A stretch of 64,000 bases of DNA from Streptomyces sp. NBC_00091 (GCF_026343185.1 NZ_JAPEMA010000003.1:434001-498000), one strand, 5' to 3'; counted from the stretch's first letter, positions 1 through 10,570 are shown. A program made the numbers and translations. The notes: generated from the letters alone by a model not told the origin.

Positions 1-309
1 GGCCGCGGTGAGGGCGAGCCGGGTCACGTGGTCGGTCTGCGGCAGCAGCCGGCCGGGCAGGTGGTCCGCGGCGCGGAAGCCCGGGACCTCGCCGGCGAGG
101 CGGGCCGGGTACTGGTCCGCCTCGAAGCGGGTGAGGGGGCCGATGCCGTTCTCGCCGCGCAGGACCGCGCTCCACCAGGCCTCGGTGCCCAGGCCGTTCG
201 GGGCGGCGACGCCGATCCCGGTGACGACCGGGTCGGCGAAGGCGGCGGCGGCCACGGTGTCCGACAGAGCGGGGGCGGTGCTGGTGGCGGTGTCCATGGC
301 GGTGGTCAT
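1..309 (-). CDS. Ketosynthase chain-length factor (KS-beta), N-terminal part, cut by the window edge
   Basis: About 103 N-terminal residues of a chain-length factor, the KS-like partner of a type II polyketide ketosynthase; the rest lies left of position 1. The visible part has the family N-terminus ([14 protein letters not shown]) followed by [15 protein letters not shown] and [12 protein letters not shown], matching the CLF at 34133-35350. The active-site region is outside the window, so the Cys-to-Gln hallmark cannot be seen; the CLF call rests on that similarity and on its place after a KS-alpha. Its ATG at 309 overlaps the KS-alpha stop (ATGA), indicating coupled translation. An ACP gene would be expected further left. 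Confidence 0.88.
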   Translation of the reverse strand, partial: MTTAMDTATSTAPALSDTVAAAAFADPVVTGIGVAAPNGLGTEAWWSAVLRGENGIGPLTRFEADQYPARLAGEVPGFRAADHLPGRLLPQTDHVTRLALTAA

Positions 310-1577
310 GCGGCATCTCCCAGACGCGGGCGGGTCAGGATCATGGCGCTCTGGAAGCCCCCGAAACCGCTGCCGACGCTGAGCACGGTGTCGGTGCGGT
401 GCTCCCGGGCGGTCAGCGGGATGTAGTCCAGGTCGCAGCTCGGGTCGGGGTTGCGCAGGTTGGCGGTCGGGGGGACCGTGTTGTGCTCGATGGCCAGCGC
501 GCTGGCGGCCACCTCCAGGGAGCCGATCGCGCCCAGGGAGTGTCCGATCATCGACTTGATGGAGCTGACCGGGACCTCGTACGCGCGCTGTCCGAGGCTG
601 CGCTTGAAGGCGGCGGTCTCGTGCCGGTCGTTCTGCTTGGTGCCGGAGCCGTGGGCGTTGACGTAGTCGACGGCGCCGGCGTCGAGGCGGGCCTCGTCGA
701 GGGCGACGGTGATGGCCTCCGCCATCTCGCGGCCCTCGGCGCGCAGACCCGTCATGTGGTAGGCGTTGCCGCGGCTGGCGAAGCCGGCGATCTCCGCGTA
801 CACGTGGGCCCCGCGCCGGCGGGCGCTCTCCAGCTCCTCGAGGACGAGGACGGCCGAGCCCTCGCCGAGGACGAACCCGTTGCGGGTGGCGTCGAAGGGC
901 CGGGAGGCGGTCTCCGGGTCCTCGTTGCTGGGCGAGGTGGCCTTGATGGCGTCGAAGCAGGCGACGGTGATGGGCGAGATGGGGGCCTCGGTGGCCCCGG
1001 TGACCATCACGTCGGCGCTGCCCTCGCGGATCAGCTCCACGGCGTGGCCGATGGAGTCCAGCCCCGAGGTGCAGCCGGTGGAGACCATGGAGACGGGCCC
1101 CTGCGCCCCGACGCGCCAGGCCACCTCGGCCGCCATCGAGCTGGGCACGAAGTAGTCGAACAGGTGGGGCACGGCGAGGGTGTGGTCGACCTGCCAGGTG
1201 GAGCCGCCCCTGCTCACCGCGTTGTACTCGGTGTCCAGGCCGGTGGTGCAGCCCACCGCGCTGCCGAGGGTGACACCCGTACGCGTCGGGTCCAGGGCCG
1301 CGGTGTCGAGCCCGCTGTCGCGCATCGCCTCGCCGGCGCTGACCAGCGCGAACTGGGCGGCCCGGTCCAGGCGTGCCACGTCCTCGGGGGTGAACCCGTG
1401 GGCGAGCGGGTCGAAGTCGACCTCGGCCGCGATGCGGGAGCGGAAGCCCGATGCGTCGAAGAGGCTGATGGCGCGGGTCGCGGTCCGGCCGGAGGTGAGC
1501 CGGGCCCAGTACTCCTTGGTGCCCACTCCCCCGGGTGCGACCACGCCGATTCCGGTGATGACGACGCGTCGGCTCAT
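306..1577 (-). CDS. Type II PKS ketosynthase alpha (second copy)
   Basis: A 423-residue condensing enzyme that would extend the aromatic polyketide with malonyl-ACP. It begins [17 protein letters not shown], has the nucleophile Cys in [10 protein letters not shown], and the two His motifs of the thiolase fold ([17 protein letters not shown]), so it should be catalytically active. The ATG at 1577 overlaps the stop of the DegT-family gene (ATGA) and its stop overlaps the CLF start, giving a tightly coupled DegT-KS-CLF operon. It is clearly paralogous to the KS-alpha at 35347-36615. Having two complete KS-alpha genes about 34 kb apart in one locus is the unusual point. Confidence 0.93.
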   Translation of the reverse strand: MSRRVVITGIGVVAPGGVGTKEYWARLTSGRTATRAISLFDASGFRSRIAAEVDFDPLAHGFTPEDVARLDRAAQFALVSAGEAMRDSGLDTAALDPTRTGVTLGSAVGCTTGLDTEYNAVSRGGSTWQVDHTLAVPHLFDYFVPSSMAAEVAWRVGAQGPVSMVSTGCTSGLDSIGHAVELIREGSADVMVTGATEAPISPITVACFDAIKATSPSNEDPETASRPFDATRNGFVLGEGSAVLVLEELESARRRGAHVYAEIAGFASRGNAYHMTGLRAEGREMAEAITVALDEARLDAGAVDYVNAHGSGTKQNDRHETAAFKRSLGQRAYEVPVSSIKSMIGHSLGAIGSLEVAASALAIEHNTVPPTANLRNPDPSCDLDYIPLTAREHRTDTVLSVGSGFGGFQSAMILTRPRLGDAA

Positions 1578-2767
1578 TGGGTGTCCTTCACGGTGAGTCC
1601 TTCTTCTGTGCTGGCTTCGGCGAGCCGCGACCGCACTGCCCTGCGCAGGGAGCCGATGACGGCGGCCACGTCCTCGTCGCTGAGCCCGGGGTGCAGGGGC
1701 AGGCGCACGGTGCGGTCGACGGCCCAGTCGCAGGCGGGGAGCCGGGCCGCCGGGGGCTCCTCTGCGGCGTCCTGGGCCCGGACCCGGTGCAGGGGGGCGT
1801 AGTGGGAGGTGGTGTAGATCTCCTCGGCGAGCAGGTCGCCGACGACCTTGTCCTTGATGGCGGGGTCCAGCTGCACCCAGTAGAGGCAGTGGGTGGACTC
1901 CTGGCCCTCGGGCAGCGGCGGGGGCGTCAGCAGCCCCTCGGTCCCGGCCAGCTCCCGGTCGTAGCGCTCCGCGATCAGCGTGCGCCGCTCCACCATCTCG
2001 GGGAGCCGGCGCAGCTGTACGTGGCCGATGGCCGCGGTCAGGTCGTTGCCGACGATGCCGCGGCCGTACTCGGGCAGGTCGGGCTCCCCCTGGCCGGGCG
2101 GCAGGGCGCCGTGGCCGAAGCTGCTGGCCCGGACGAGGCCGCGGTGCGCGAGGAGCCTGGTCCGGGCGGCCCGCTCGGGGTCCTTGGCGTACACCATGCC
2201 GCCGTCGCCGGTGACGATGACCCGGCCCGGGTCGAAGCTCCAGACGGCGAGGTCGCCGAAGGTGCCCGCGGGCAGGCCGTCGACGCGGGAGGCGACGGAG
2301 CAGGCGCCGTCCTCGATCAGGACGATGCCCCGTTCGCGGCAGCGCGCGGCGATGCGTACGACGTCGCCCGTGCGGCCGCCGTAGTGCAGCAGGAGGACGG
2401 CCCGGGTGCGGTCGGTGAGGACGGCCTCGATGTCCTCCAGTGCCGGGTTGAGCGTGCGGCGGTCGACGTCGCAGAAGATCGGGCGGCCGGCGCGGCCGGC
2501 GATGGCCTCGGCGGTGGCGGGCAGGCCGATGGAGGGCAGTACGACCTCGTCGCCGTCCTGGAGGTCGAGGGTCTCCACGGCCAGGTGCAGGGCGGAGGTG
2601 CCGGAGCTGGTGAAGACGACGTGCTCGGCGGGGATCCCCAGGTGCTCGGCGAAGGCCGCCTCGAAGGCCCTGGTCCGCCGCCCGCTGCCGAGCCGTCGGT
2701 CGTGGAACACCCCGGCGACCGCGTCGAGTTCCTCCGCTCCGACCTGGGGCTGAAACAGATTGATCAT
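1574..2767 (-). CDS. DegT/DnrJ/EryC1-family PLP-fold protein lacking the Schiff-base lysine
   Basis: A 397-residue fold-type I aminotransferase-like protein. The cofactor-phosphate region ([11 protein letters not shown]) and the Asp that contacts PLP N1 (IEDGACS) are present. At the position of the Schiff-base lysine, normally SFHPxKxxxTGEGG, the sequence reads [14 protein letters not shown], so Lys is replaced by Arg (codon CGG). Sugar 3-dehydratases of the E1/ColD type carry His here; Arg fits neither standard class. It may be a pseudo-aminotransferase or have altered chemistry. It is the first gene of the operon with the second KS-alpha/CLF, which suggests a role in priming or modifying that polyketide rather than in sugar metabolism. 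Start ATG at 2767 follows GAGAGGCG. Confidence 0.82.
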   Translation of the reverse strand: MINLFQPQVGAEELDAVAGVFHDRRLGSGRRTRAFEAAFAEHLGIPAEHVVFTSSGTSALHLAVETLDLQDGDEVVLPSIGLPATAEAIAGRAGRPIFCDVDRRTLNPALEDIEAVLTDRTRAVLLLHYGGRTGDVVRIAARCRERGIVLIEDGACSVASRVDGLPAGTFGDLAVWSFDPGRVIVTGDGGMVYAKDPERAARTRLLAHRGLVRASSFGHGALPPGQGEPDLPEYGRGIVGNDLTAAIGHVQLRRLPEMVERRTLIAERYDRELAGTEGLLTPPPLPEGQESTHCLYWVQLDPAIKDKVVGDLLAEEIYTTSHYAPLHRVRAQDAAEEPPAARLPACDWAVDRTVRLPLHPGLSDEDVAAVIGSLRRAVRSRLAEASTEEGLTVKDTQ

Positions 2768-2943
2768 GGTCGCCTCTCACGTGCGGGTGTCCGTCCGAGC
2801 TTGTGAACAGCCGCTCGACGCCCGATGGAGGCCCGGTGGTCCGTAGGGGATGTGGCCCGGTCCGAGAGCCCTTCGAGTACCCCTCCATCGCGGTGCCCGA
2901 TTCTCCGCGTGCGTCACCAGTCGAAAATCGTCGAGGAGTTCAC

Positions 2944-3741
2944 ATGCCGGACCAGGACCAGGACCAGACCAAGCGTGTTGCCGTTGTCACGGGCGCGACC
3001 AGCGGTATCGGCCTGGAAGTGGCCCGCACCCTGGCCTCCTCGGGCCACCGCGTCTTCATCGGCGCCCGGGACGCCGACAACGTCGCCCGGACCGTGAAGG
3101 AGCTGACCGCCGAGGGCCTCGAGGTCGACGGCGCGAGCGTCGACGTCCGCAGCGGGGAGGGCGTACGCGCCTGGATCGAGGCCGCCGTCGAGCGCTTCGG
3201 CACCATCGACGTGGTGGTCAACAACGCCGGCCGCTCGGGCGGCGGGGTCACCGCCGACATCACCGACGAGCTGTGGAACGACGTCATCGAGACCAACCTC
3301 AACAGCGTCTTCCGCGTCACCCGCGAGGCCCTGAACACCGGCGGGCTGCGCGCCAAGAACCGCGGCCGGATCATCAACATCGCCTCCACCGCGGGCAAGC
3401 AGGGCGTGGTCCTCGGCGCCCCCTACTCGGCCTCCAAGCACGGCGTGGTGGGCTTCACCAAGGCGCTGGGCAACGAGCTGGCCCCGACGGGCATCACCGT
3501 CAACGCCGTCTGCCCCGGCTACGTCGAGACCCCGATGGCCGAGCGCGTCCGCCAGGGCTACGCCGCCGCGTACAGCACCACCGAGGCGGCCGTCCTGGAG
3601 AAGTTCCAGGCCAAGATCCCCCTCGGCCGCTACTCCACGCCCCAGGAGGTCGCCGGGCTGGTGGGCTACCTGGCCTCCGACACCGCCGCCTCCATCACCT
3701 CGCAGGCCCTCAACGTCTGCGGCGGCCTCGGGAACTTCTGA
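2944..3741 (+). CDS. Polyketide C9-type ketoreductase (SDR)
   Basis: A 265-residue short-chain reductase of the ActIII/UrdD kind, which reduces the C-9 carbonyl of the nascent poly-beta-ketone using NADPH. It shows TGATSGIG (cofactor), NNAG, the catalytic Ser in NIASTAGK and YSASKHG with Tyr and Lys, and the C-terminal end ALNVCGGLGNF typical of type II PKS ketoreductases. ATG 2944 follows a GGAG 9 nt upstream; longer upstream reading is not supported. It starts a + strand operon with the aromatase and an SDR, divergent from the DegT-KS-CLF operon. The 176-bp gap 2768-2943 should hold both promoters, but I see no clear box there. Confidence 0.93.
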   Translation: MPDQDQDQTKRVAVVTGATSGIGLEVARTLASSGHRVFIGARDADNVARTVKELTAEGLEVDGASVDVRSGEGVRAWIEAAVERFGTIDVVVNNAGRSGGGVTADITDELWNDVIETNLNSVFRVTREALNTGGLRAKNRGRIINIASTAGKQGVVLGAPYSASKHGVVGFTKALGNELAPTGITVNAVCPGYVETPMAERVRQGYAAAYSTTEAAVLEKFQAKIPLGRYSTPQEVAGLVGYLASDTAASITSQALNVCGGLGNF

Positions 3742-3786
3742 GCACGCGCGTCCGATCACGACCCCCTGAACCCGAGGAGCAAGACC

Positions 3787-4740
3787 ATGCCGCAGCAGGG
3801 CCTGCGCGAAGTGGAGCACGAGATCACCGTCTCGGCCCCGGCCGCCGCCGTGTACAGGTTGATCGCCGAGGTCCGGAACTGGCCGCGGATCTTCCCCCCG
3901 ACCATCTACGTGGACCACGTCCCGCAGGGCGGGAACGAGGAGCGCATCCAGATCTGGGCCACCGCCAACGGCGAGCCCAAGAACTGGACCTCCCGCCGCA
4001 CCCTGGACCCGGAGCGGCTCACCATCACCTTCCGCCAGGAGATCCCCGCGCCGCCCGTCGCCGCCATGGGCGGCACCTGGATCATCGAGCCGCTCTCCGC
4101 GTCCGAGTCCCGGGTGCGGCTGCTGCACGACTACCGGGCCGTGGGCGACGACCCGACGAGCCTGCTGTGGATCGACCAGGCCGTCGACCGCAACTCGCGC
4201 TCGGAGCTGGCCGCGCTGAAGACCAACGTCGAGCACGCCCACGCCACCGAGGACCTGACCTTCTCCTTCGAGGACACGGTGCGCGTCGAGGGCTCCGCGA
4301 AGGACGTCTTCGACTTCGTCAACGAGGCGGAGCTGTGGCCCGAGCGCCTGCCGCACGTGGCGGTCGTACGCCTCACCGAGGACACCCCCGGCCTCCAGGA
4401 ACTGGAGATGGACACCCGTGCCAAGGACGGCTCCGTCCACACCACCAAGTCCTACCGGGTGACCTTCCCGCACGAGAAGATCGCGTACAAGCAGACGACC
4501 CTGCCGGCGCTGATGAGCCTGCACACCGGCTACTGGACCTTCGCCGAGGACGCGGAGGGCGGCCTCTTCGCCTCCTCCCAGCACACGGTCACCCTCAACA
4601 CCGCCAACATCGCCAAGGTGCTGGGCCCCGAGGCCACCGTCGAGGACGCCAAGGCGTACGTGCGGACCGCCCTCAGCACCAACAGCACCGCCACCCTCAA
4701 CCACGCCAAGGCATTCGCCGAGCAGCGGGCCCGCGCATGA
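3787..4740 (+). CDS. Two-domain polyketide aromatase/cyclase
   Basis: A 317-residue protein of two tandem START/SRPBCC-like halves (about 1-150 and 155-310), as in UrdL/JadD-type aromatases that fix and aromatise the first ring of a C9-reduced polyketide. Each half opens with the helix-grip pattern (HEITVSAPAAAVYRLIAEVRNW; the second with EDTVRVEGSAKDVFDFV). It lies 45 bp after the ketoreductase, the usual pairing for this step. A second, diverged copy is at 42082-43044. Ribosome site GAGGAGC lies before ATG 3787. Confidence 0.9.
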   Translation: MPQQGLREVEHEITVSAPAAAVYRLIAEVRNWPRIFPPTIYVDHVPQGGNEERIQIWATANGEPKNWTSRRTLDPERLTITFRQEIPAPPVAAMGGTWIIEPLSASESRVRLLHDYRAVGDDPTSLLWIDQAVDRNSRSELAALKTNVEHAHATEDLTFSFEDTVRVEGSAKDVFDFVNEAELWPERLPHVAVVRLTEDTPGLQELEMDTRAKDGSVHTTKSYRVTFPHEKIAYKQTTLPALMSLHTGYWTFAEDAEGGLFASSQHTVTLNTANIAKVLGPEATVEDAKAYVRTALSTNSTATLNHAKAFAEQRARA

Positions 4741-5602
4741 CCGAGGGGACGCCTCGGGTCTGGCTGGTCACGGGCGCCTCCCGGGGCCTGGGGCGGGCCG
4801 TCGCCGAGGTCGTCCTCGAGGCCGGTGACACGGTGGTCGCCACGGCCCGCAAGGTCGAAGCGCTCGACGGGCTCGTCGAGCGCTTCGGCGACCGGGTCCT
4901 GCCGATGCCCCTGGACGTCACCGACCGCTCGGCGGTGTTCGCCACCGTGGCCGAGGCCGGGGAACGGGCCGGACGGATCGACGTCCTGCTGAACAACGCG
5001 GGCTACGGGCTGGCCGGAGCCGTGGAGGAGGTCGACGAGCGGCAGGTGCGCGACCAGTTCGAGGTGAACTTCTTCGGCGCGCTGTGGATGTCGCAGGCCG
5101 TCCTGCCGCTGATGCGCCGCCAGGGCAGCGGCCACCTGCTCCAGATGTCCAGCATCGGGGGCGTGACCACCTACCCGAACCTGGGCATGTACTGCGCGAG
5201 CAAATGGGCCCTGGAGGCGGTCGGCGAGACCCTGGCCCAGGAGGTCGCGGGCTTCGGGATCAAGGTCACCCTCATCGAGGCGGGCGAGTTCCGGACCGAC
5301 TGGAGCGCGAGTTCCATGGTGCGGGCCACGCCCATGGGCGCGTACGACTCCGTGCTCGCCCAGCGCCGGCACGGCCTGTCGGGGGCCTTCGCGCACCTCC
5401 AGCCCGGGGACCCGCGCCGGGCCGGTGTGGCGCTGCTGCGCCTGCTCGAGGCCGAGGAGCCCCCGCTGCGGGTGCTGCTGGGCACCGGCGCGGCGGACAG
5501 GGCCCCGGGCGTCCTGCGCGAGCGGCTGGCCGCCTGGGAGGAGTGGGACCCCCTGGCCCGGACCACGGACTTCCCGCCGCGGACCGGGCCGCAGGAGACC
5601 CT

Positions 5603-5606
<4 letters not shown>
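4737..5606 (+). CDS. SDR-family oxidoreductase
   Basis: A 289-residue classical short-chain dehydrogenase. It has TGASRGLG for NAD(P), NNAGYG, Ser in MSSIGG and YCASKW with Tyr/Lys, and a longer C-terminus (about 60 residues) as in the YIL124w-like classical SDRs. Its ATG overlaps the aromatase stop (ATGA), so the two are translationally coupled, which argues for a tailoring reduction in the polyketide pathway; the substrate cannot be told. The last four bases overlap the convergent metK stop. Confidence 0.85.
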
Positions 5607-6811
<1,205 letters not shown>

Positions 6812-6956
6812 GGGCGGCTTCCTCCTGTGTACGGCCGGAATGGCGACCGTCCCCGACCCCCCTCGAGAACGGCTCGACCGCCGCATGCACCCGGCCCCGC
6901 CCGCCCGCGATCTGCCGGAGACCGTCTCGCCCAGGAGGGGCGGGAAGGGGTCGATT

Positions 6957-7529
6957 TCAGCGTGACGAAGGCGGCAGGAGCATCGCGTCGTAGACCGGGG
7001 ATTCGGGGGCATGCTTGATGCGACCGATGACCTCGTAGCCCCAGCGCGAGTACGCGGATCGGGCTGGCTCGTTGTCGATGATGCAAGTGAGCGTGGTCCA
7101 CGGCTCGGCGCGCCCAGCCACCATCTCATCGTGCAGCGCCCGGCCAATGCCCTGGCTCGTGTGCTCCGGCAGGACCATCAGCTCCCGCAGCCAAAACACG
7201 TTCCCGGCCTCAGCCGCGTCGGTGACGTCGGGGGGCAGCTGATCGGTGAGGGAGGTCCACCAGGACCGGTCCGAGGCGAGGGTGACGCCGTGAACGTATC
7301 CGGCGAGGGCGCCGTCATCGAGATGGCCGGTGACGACCTCGAACCCTTCCATGTCGAAGGCGGCGGTGAGCCGCTCACCGTACGTCTCCACGGAGAAGAA
7401 GGAGTCACCGATGTACGGGGGGACGTCGTACACCTCTGCGTAGACGGCGAGGAGTTCGCCGGCCAGGGCGCGGGCCGCCGCCGGGGTATGGCGGGTGAAG
7501 GTGAGCTGTGGCGCGGTGCGATTGGTCAT
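6957..7529 (-). CDS. GNAT-family N-acetyltransferase
   Basis: A 190-residue acetyltransferase-fold protein. The acetyl-CoA loop appears as [18 protein letters not shown] (Q/R-x-x-G-x-G/A) at about residues 118-135, followed by [21 protein letters not shown], the usual last strands of the fold. The substrate is unknown. It lies immediately downstream of the split XRE/TPR regulator on the same strand (19-bp gap), so it probably belongs with that island rather than with metK. Confidence 0.82.
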   Translation of the reverse strand: MTNRTAPQLTFTRHTPAAARALAGELLAVYAEVYDVPPYIGDSFFSVETYGERLTAAFDMEGFEVVTGHLDDGALAGYVHGVTLASDRSWWTSLTDQLPPDVTDAAEAGNVFWLRELMVLPEHTSQGIGRALHDEMVAGRAEPWTTLTCIIDNEPARSAYSRWGYEVIGRIKHAPESPVYDAMLLPPSSR

Positions 7530-7548
7530 GTGGTTCCTTCCGTACTCG

Positions 7549-8553
7549 CTATGCGATCTGCGCGGCGATCAGGTCAGCTGTCTCCCGGGCTGACGGGCTC
7601 GGATTGCCGTGGAGCCTGTCTTTCACCAAGGTGAGTTGCCTCCGGTTGCGCGTAGAGAACTGTCCGCCCTGGATGAGCCTCAGCGACTCCCGCGCGGCTT
7701 CGGCGGTGCGGTCGAGTTCGTGGGCCTGGACGGCAGCATGGGCCAGGCGGGCAAGACACATGCCCCGGTTGCGGGAGTGCTCGATGTCCTGAAGGGCAGC
7801 GGACCGGTCAAGGAGCCGAACCGCTCGCTTGTGCTGGCCGAGATCAGAGCGGCACATACCCTCCAGGCAGACCAGTTCGGCTTCGTTGAGGAAGCCGGTC
7901 CACTCGGGCTCGCGGTCGCTGATGCCCTGATCGAAAGCCTGCCAGGCCCGCTTGATCGAATACGAAGCGTTCATCTCGTCCCCGAGCCGTGCATAGCCAT
8001 GGGCCAGCCTGATCGCGAGGAGCGCAGCCACCCGGGGCGGAGCATCCCACCGGGCGGCATGGCGCTCGCCGGTGCGGGCGAAGCGGATCGCCTCGCGTGG
8101 CTTGCCGAGGTCCACGGACTGGCGGGCCATGTTCGACAGGGTACGGGTCGCCAATGGGTCGTCGCCCGAGATCATCGCGGTGTTCAGGGCCTCGGAGAAG
8201 TACACCCTCGCTTCGGTCTGCTGCTCAGCGTCGTAGCAGAACCACCCCAGTGACGTGGTGAGCTGCCCAGCGATGGTGTGGAGGTCCTGACCGATGTCGT
8301 CGGTGTAGACGCCGTGGTCTATCACGTGGTGGACCCAGGACAGGTGCATCTTGGCCGTGCGCCAGAGCCGGTCCCCGCCGAATCGCTGGTCGATGGCATC
8401 GAGGTCGGTGGCGGTCTCGGTCAGGAGGTCGATCTCGTCGCGGCCGATGCGGAGTTCGGTGGCGGCACGGGCGGATGAGGGGCTGAGCCAGGGCAGGCCG
8501 ATCACGGCCGCGCCAGCACCCAGGGCTGTTCGTCGGTCCACAGGCGGGATCAC
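7549..8553 (-). CDS. TPR-like sensory half of a split XRE regulator
   Basis: A 334-residue helical protein. The N-terminus (DRRTALGAGAAVIGLPWL) resembles a twin-arginine or hydrophobic segment; the rest is repetitive helices with TPR character (LATRTLSNMARQSVDLGK, RMCLARLAHAAVQAH-like segments). In many Streptomyces proteins this segment follows an N-terminal XRE helix-turn-helix in one chain. Here the HTH is a separate gene whose stop overlaps this ATG (ATGA at 8550-8553). That suggests one two-part regulator made by coupled translation. It sits between the GNAT and the HTH gene, all on the minus strand. Confidence 0.7.
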   Translation of the reverse strand: MIPPVDRRTALGAGAAVIGLPWLSPSSARAATELRIGRDEIDLLTETATDLDAIDQRFGGDRLWRTAKMHLSWVHHVIDHGVYTDDIGQDLHTIAGQLTTSLGWFCYDAEQQTEARVYFSEALNTAMISGDDPLATRTLSNMARQSVDLGKPREAIRFARTGERHAARWDAPPRVAALLAIRLAHGYARLGDEMNASYSIKRAWQAFDQGISDREPEWTGFLNEAELVCLEGMCRSDLGQHKRAVRLLDRSAALQDIEHSRNRGMCLARLAHAAVQAHELDRTAEAARESLRLIQGGQFSTRNRRQLTLVKDRLHGNPSPSARETADLIAAQIA

Positions 8554-8840
8554 CCCCGTAGTCCCGGCAGGCTGTCAAACATGCCCTCCCGGCTACCAGG
8601 GAAGCCGAGGGCCTCCGGACCGCAGCCGAACGCCGCCCTCAGCGCGGTTGCCTGGTCGGGGCGCGGCCATGGGGGGTTCTTCGACTCCCACGCACGGTAG
8701 GTTCGCACGCTGATCGCATACCCGGGCCGGCCGAGCGCTGCGGCCCCGGCCTTCGAGATTTCCTCAGCGGCCTTCTCCTGGGAGAACCACCACTTCGCGG
8801 TTCTGGCCACGAACAGCCTCTCGTTGGCGGGCGTCCGCAT
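8550..8840 (-). CDS. XRE-family helix-turn-helix DNA-binding protein
   Basis: A 96-residue protein, essentially one HTH domain (FSQEKAAEEISKAG...ISVRTYRAWESKNPPWPRPDQATALRAAF). ATG 8840 is chosen because AGGAGCG lies just upstream; an earlier in-frame start at 8903 has no such site. Its stop overlaps the start of the TPR-like gene. It is divergent from the small-gene set at 9040-10326 across a 199-bp gap that should contain both promoters, so it probably controls those genes. Confidence 0.78.
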   Translation of the reverse strand: MRTPANERLFVARTAKWWFSQEKAAEEISKAGAAALGRPGYAISVRTYRAWESKNPPWPRPDQATALRAAFGCGPEALGFPGSREGMFDSLPGLRG

Positions 8841-9039
8841 GACATCGCTCCTGTCGGTAGGGCCGTAACACAACGTAGCCAGAACCGGCCGTCCGATGCA
8901 CATGGTGCGGCGATTTCCCTACGATCCACGCCGCCGGTGCCACCGAACTGCCGCTGGACTTCCGCTCTGCTGCCTCGCCGGTGTCGCCCGCCGGCGAGAG
9001 GCTGAAGCAACACCCGCTGACGACGGTAGGGAGCACCCC

Positions 9040-9201
9040 GTGACGAGCCCGACCCCCCGCGGCGTACTGAGCCTCGACACCCCGGACATCCCGGGCATCG
9101 GCATCGCCGCGGTGACCCAGCCCAGTGACGACCTCCTCGCCCGCGCGCAGGTCGGCTTCGAGCGTTTCACCGGCGGCGCCGAGGCCCAGTCCGATGAGTG
9201 A
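9040..9201 (+). CDS. Small hypothetical protein (53 aa)
   Basis: Starts at GTG 9040 after GTAGGGAG and encodes 53 residues (begins MTSPTPRGVLSLDTPDIPG). No family is recognised. The Asp/Pro/Gly-rich N-terminus and lack of Cys or hydrophobic core make it look like a short soluble or modified peptide. The stop overlaps the next start (ATGAGTGA), so the two are translated together. It is the first gene of a four-gene + strand set opposite an XRE regulator. A precursor-peptide role is possible, but no modifying enzyme lies next to it. Confidence 0.55.
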   Translation: MTSPTPRGVLSLDTPDIPGIGIAAVTQPSDDLLARAQVGFERFTGGAEAQSDE

Positions 9202-9412
9202 GCAGTACGAGTACGTCCCGCACCGGCTCCTGCGCCGCCGGGTCCGCGACATCGCCTCTGGCACGGAGGGCGAGCTGATGGCCGTGGTCAACGAGAACGT
9301 CTCGGACTCCGTCGCCCATGAGCACTGGGTGGAGCTGGCCTACATCCGGGCCGCGTCCGGCCGCGAGTTCACCACCGCCGTCGACAACGTCGAGCCGGCC
9401 TGGTCCAGCTGA
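9194..9412 (+). CDS. Small hypothetical protein (72 aa)
   Basis: Encodes 72 residues from ATG 9194, overlapping the previous gene by 8 nt. The composition is ordinary for a folded small protein (VRDIASGTEGELMAVV, then HWVELAYIRAASGREFTTAVDNVEPA), suggesting a small beta-rich domain. I do not recognise the family. Codon use matches neighbours (G/C at third positions), supporting that it is real. It is co-translated with the 53-aa gene and followed 36 bp later by the 182-aa gene. Confidence 0.6.
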   Translation: MSEQYEYVPHRLLRRRVRDIASGTEGELMAVVNENVSDSVAHEHWVELAYIRAASGREFTTAVDNVEPAWSS

Positions 9413-9448
9413 CCTCCACTGACCCCTGTACACGACCTAGGGAGACTC

Positions 9449-9997
9449 ATGTCCAGTCCGACCCCGCCCCCTCCGTGCAGCACCAAGCCGGGCATCCCGC
9501 CGACCCCGGCACTTCGCGAGGCCCGTCGGCTGCTTTCCGACGCCCAGTTCAACGACGTCCGCGCCACCGTCCTCGACAACAACCCCGGCATGGCGCCCGA
9601 TATGGCCGGGCGCCTCGTGGTCGAGGCCCTCAAGTTCGTAGCAGCGGCTTCCCCGTTCCCCACGGTGCGCATCGCCCCGACCCGCGAGGTCGACGAAGGG
9701 TGGCACGCGCTGATCCTCCACACCCACCTGTACGCGTCGCTGTGCAGCGGTCTGGGCCGGACCGTCCACCACTACCCCGAGCGCCCCGACCCGTCCCGCC
9801 ACGACCCGGACGTCCTTACGCGTACGGTCGCCCTGATCGAGCAGGCCGGGTACACGCCCGACCGTGAGCTGTGGACGGGTCCGAACCGGTCGCTCGTCAC
9901 CGTCGCGGCGAACTGCTCGCACACCCCCGTTCCGGGCGGGTGCGGCCCGATCAACCCTGGCGGGTGCGCGACGCACGGCGGCGGCGAGGGGGAATAG
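9449..9997 (+). CDS. Protein with a WHxxIxHT / HHYP motif resembling the glycine-rich-domain-protein family
   Basis: A 182-residue protein. Residues about 65-125 contain EVDEGWHALILHTHLYASLC followed by GLGRTVHHYPERPD, the pattern I associate with stand-alone glycine-rich domain-containing protein (GRDP-like) domains, whose role is unknown. The C-terminus is Cys/Gly-rich (CSHTPVPGGCGPINPGGCATHGGG), which could bind metal or be flexible. ATG 9449 follows TAGGGAGAC. It belongs to the small-gene set opposite the XRE regulator. Confidence 0.62.
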   Translation: MSSPTPPPPCSTKPGIPPTPALREARRLLSDAQFNDVRATVLDNNPGMAPDMAGRLVVEALKFVAAASPFPTVRIAPTREVDEGWHALILHTHLYASLCSGLGRTVHHYPERPDPSRHDPDVLTRTVALIEQAGYTPDRELWTGPNRSLVTVAANCSHTPVPGGCGPINPGGCATHGGGEGE

Positions 9998-10029
9998 GCT
10001 CCCCCCACGCACGACGGAAGGGTGAGGGC

Positions 10030-10326
10030 ATGGACGCGGAATGCGCTCGGAAGGTGGCAGCCCTGCTCAGGGTGCTGGGTGTTCCCGGGGTAGTGGCACC
10101 AGAAGACCCCGAGAACCCCGGCGGACTCTGGCGGGTGTACGACACGGCCGACCCCGATACTCGCCGGGATGTCTCTGCCGGAACCAGAGCCGCCATCGAG
10201 GCGGCCGTCCAGCCGCCAGATGTTCTCCGCGACCTCGAGGCGTCCTTCCAGGAACGCAATCCCGTCCCTCCGCACAGCGCCTACCGAGGGCCCACCCGGG
10301 GCTTCGTCATCCCCCGCGCGAGCTAG
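10030..10326 (+). CDS. Hypothetical protein (98 aa)
   Basis: A 98-residue protein starting at ATG 10030 after GGAAGGGTGAGGG. It has an Ala/Leu-rich helical N-terminus (CARKVAALLRVLGVPG) and a polar C-terminus (AYRGPTRGFVIPRAS). No family is recognised. It ends the four-gene + strand set and is followed directly by a strong hairpin (10341-10368), so the set has a defined 3' end. Confidence 0.55.
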   Translation: MDAECARKVAALLRVLGVPGVVAPEDPENPGGLWRVYDTADPDTRRDVSAGTRAAIEAAVQPPDVLRDLEASFQERNPVPPHSAYRGPTRGFVIPRAS

Positions 10327-10340
10327 GAGTCCCGCGGAGA

Positions 10341-10368
10341 CCCCGGCCGGTCCCCTTTCCGGCCGGGG
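10341..10368 (+). terminator. Rho-independent-like hairpin after the small-gene island
   Basis: A perfect 10-bp stem (CCCCGGCCGG / CCGGCCGGGG) with an 8-nt loop, starting 14 nt after the stop of the 98-aa gene. No U-run follows, as is common in Streptomyces. It closes the island and separates it from the dehydrogenase at 10571. The rest of 10369-10570 shows nothing recognisable apart from the ribosome site. Confidence 0.7.
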
Positions 10369-10570
10369 GCACGCCACCACCGGCGCGAGTGCCGTTCCGG
10401 GCCGGCGTCCGTACCAGGCCACAGGGTGACGACTCCTAGCGGGCGTCCAGCCGCCCTGGACCGGCGGCGGGCAGGGTGCCCTCGTTGTCCTGTACACGGA
10501 ACAGCCGGATCCCGAGCGCGCTCTCCCCCGCTGTGGCCGGGCAGGCCGTACCCGAGCCGGGAGAGCACGT

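Noticed and set aside
306..2888. One continuous 860-codon minus-strand reading covering KS-alpha and DegT sequence
   Set aside because: The N-terminal half is Arg/Pro-rich shadow translation of the DegT gene in another frame; DegT has its own frame, start and family motifs, and KS-alpha starts at 1577.
9040..9201. RiPP precursor peptide
   Set aside because: No Cys/Ser/Thr-rich core, no recognised leader motif and no modifying enzyme nearby; kept only as a small hypothetical gene.
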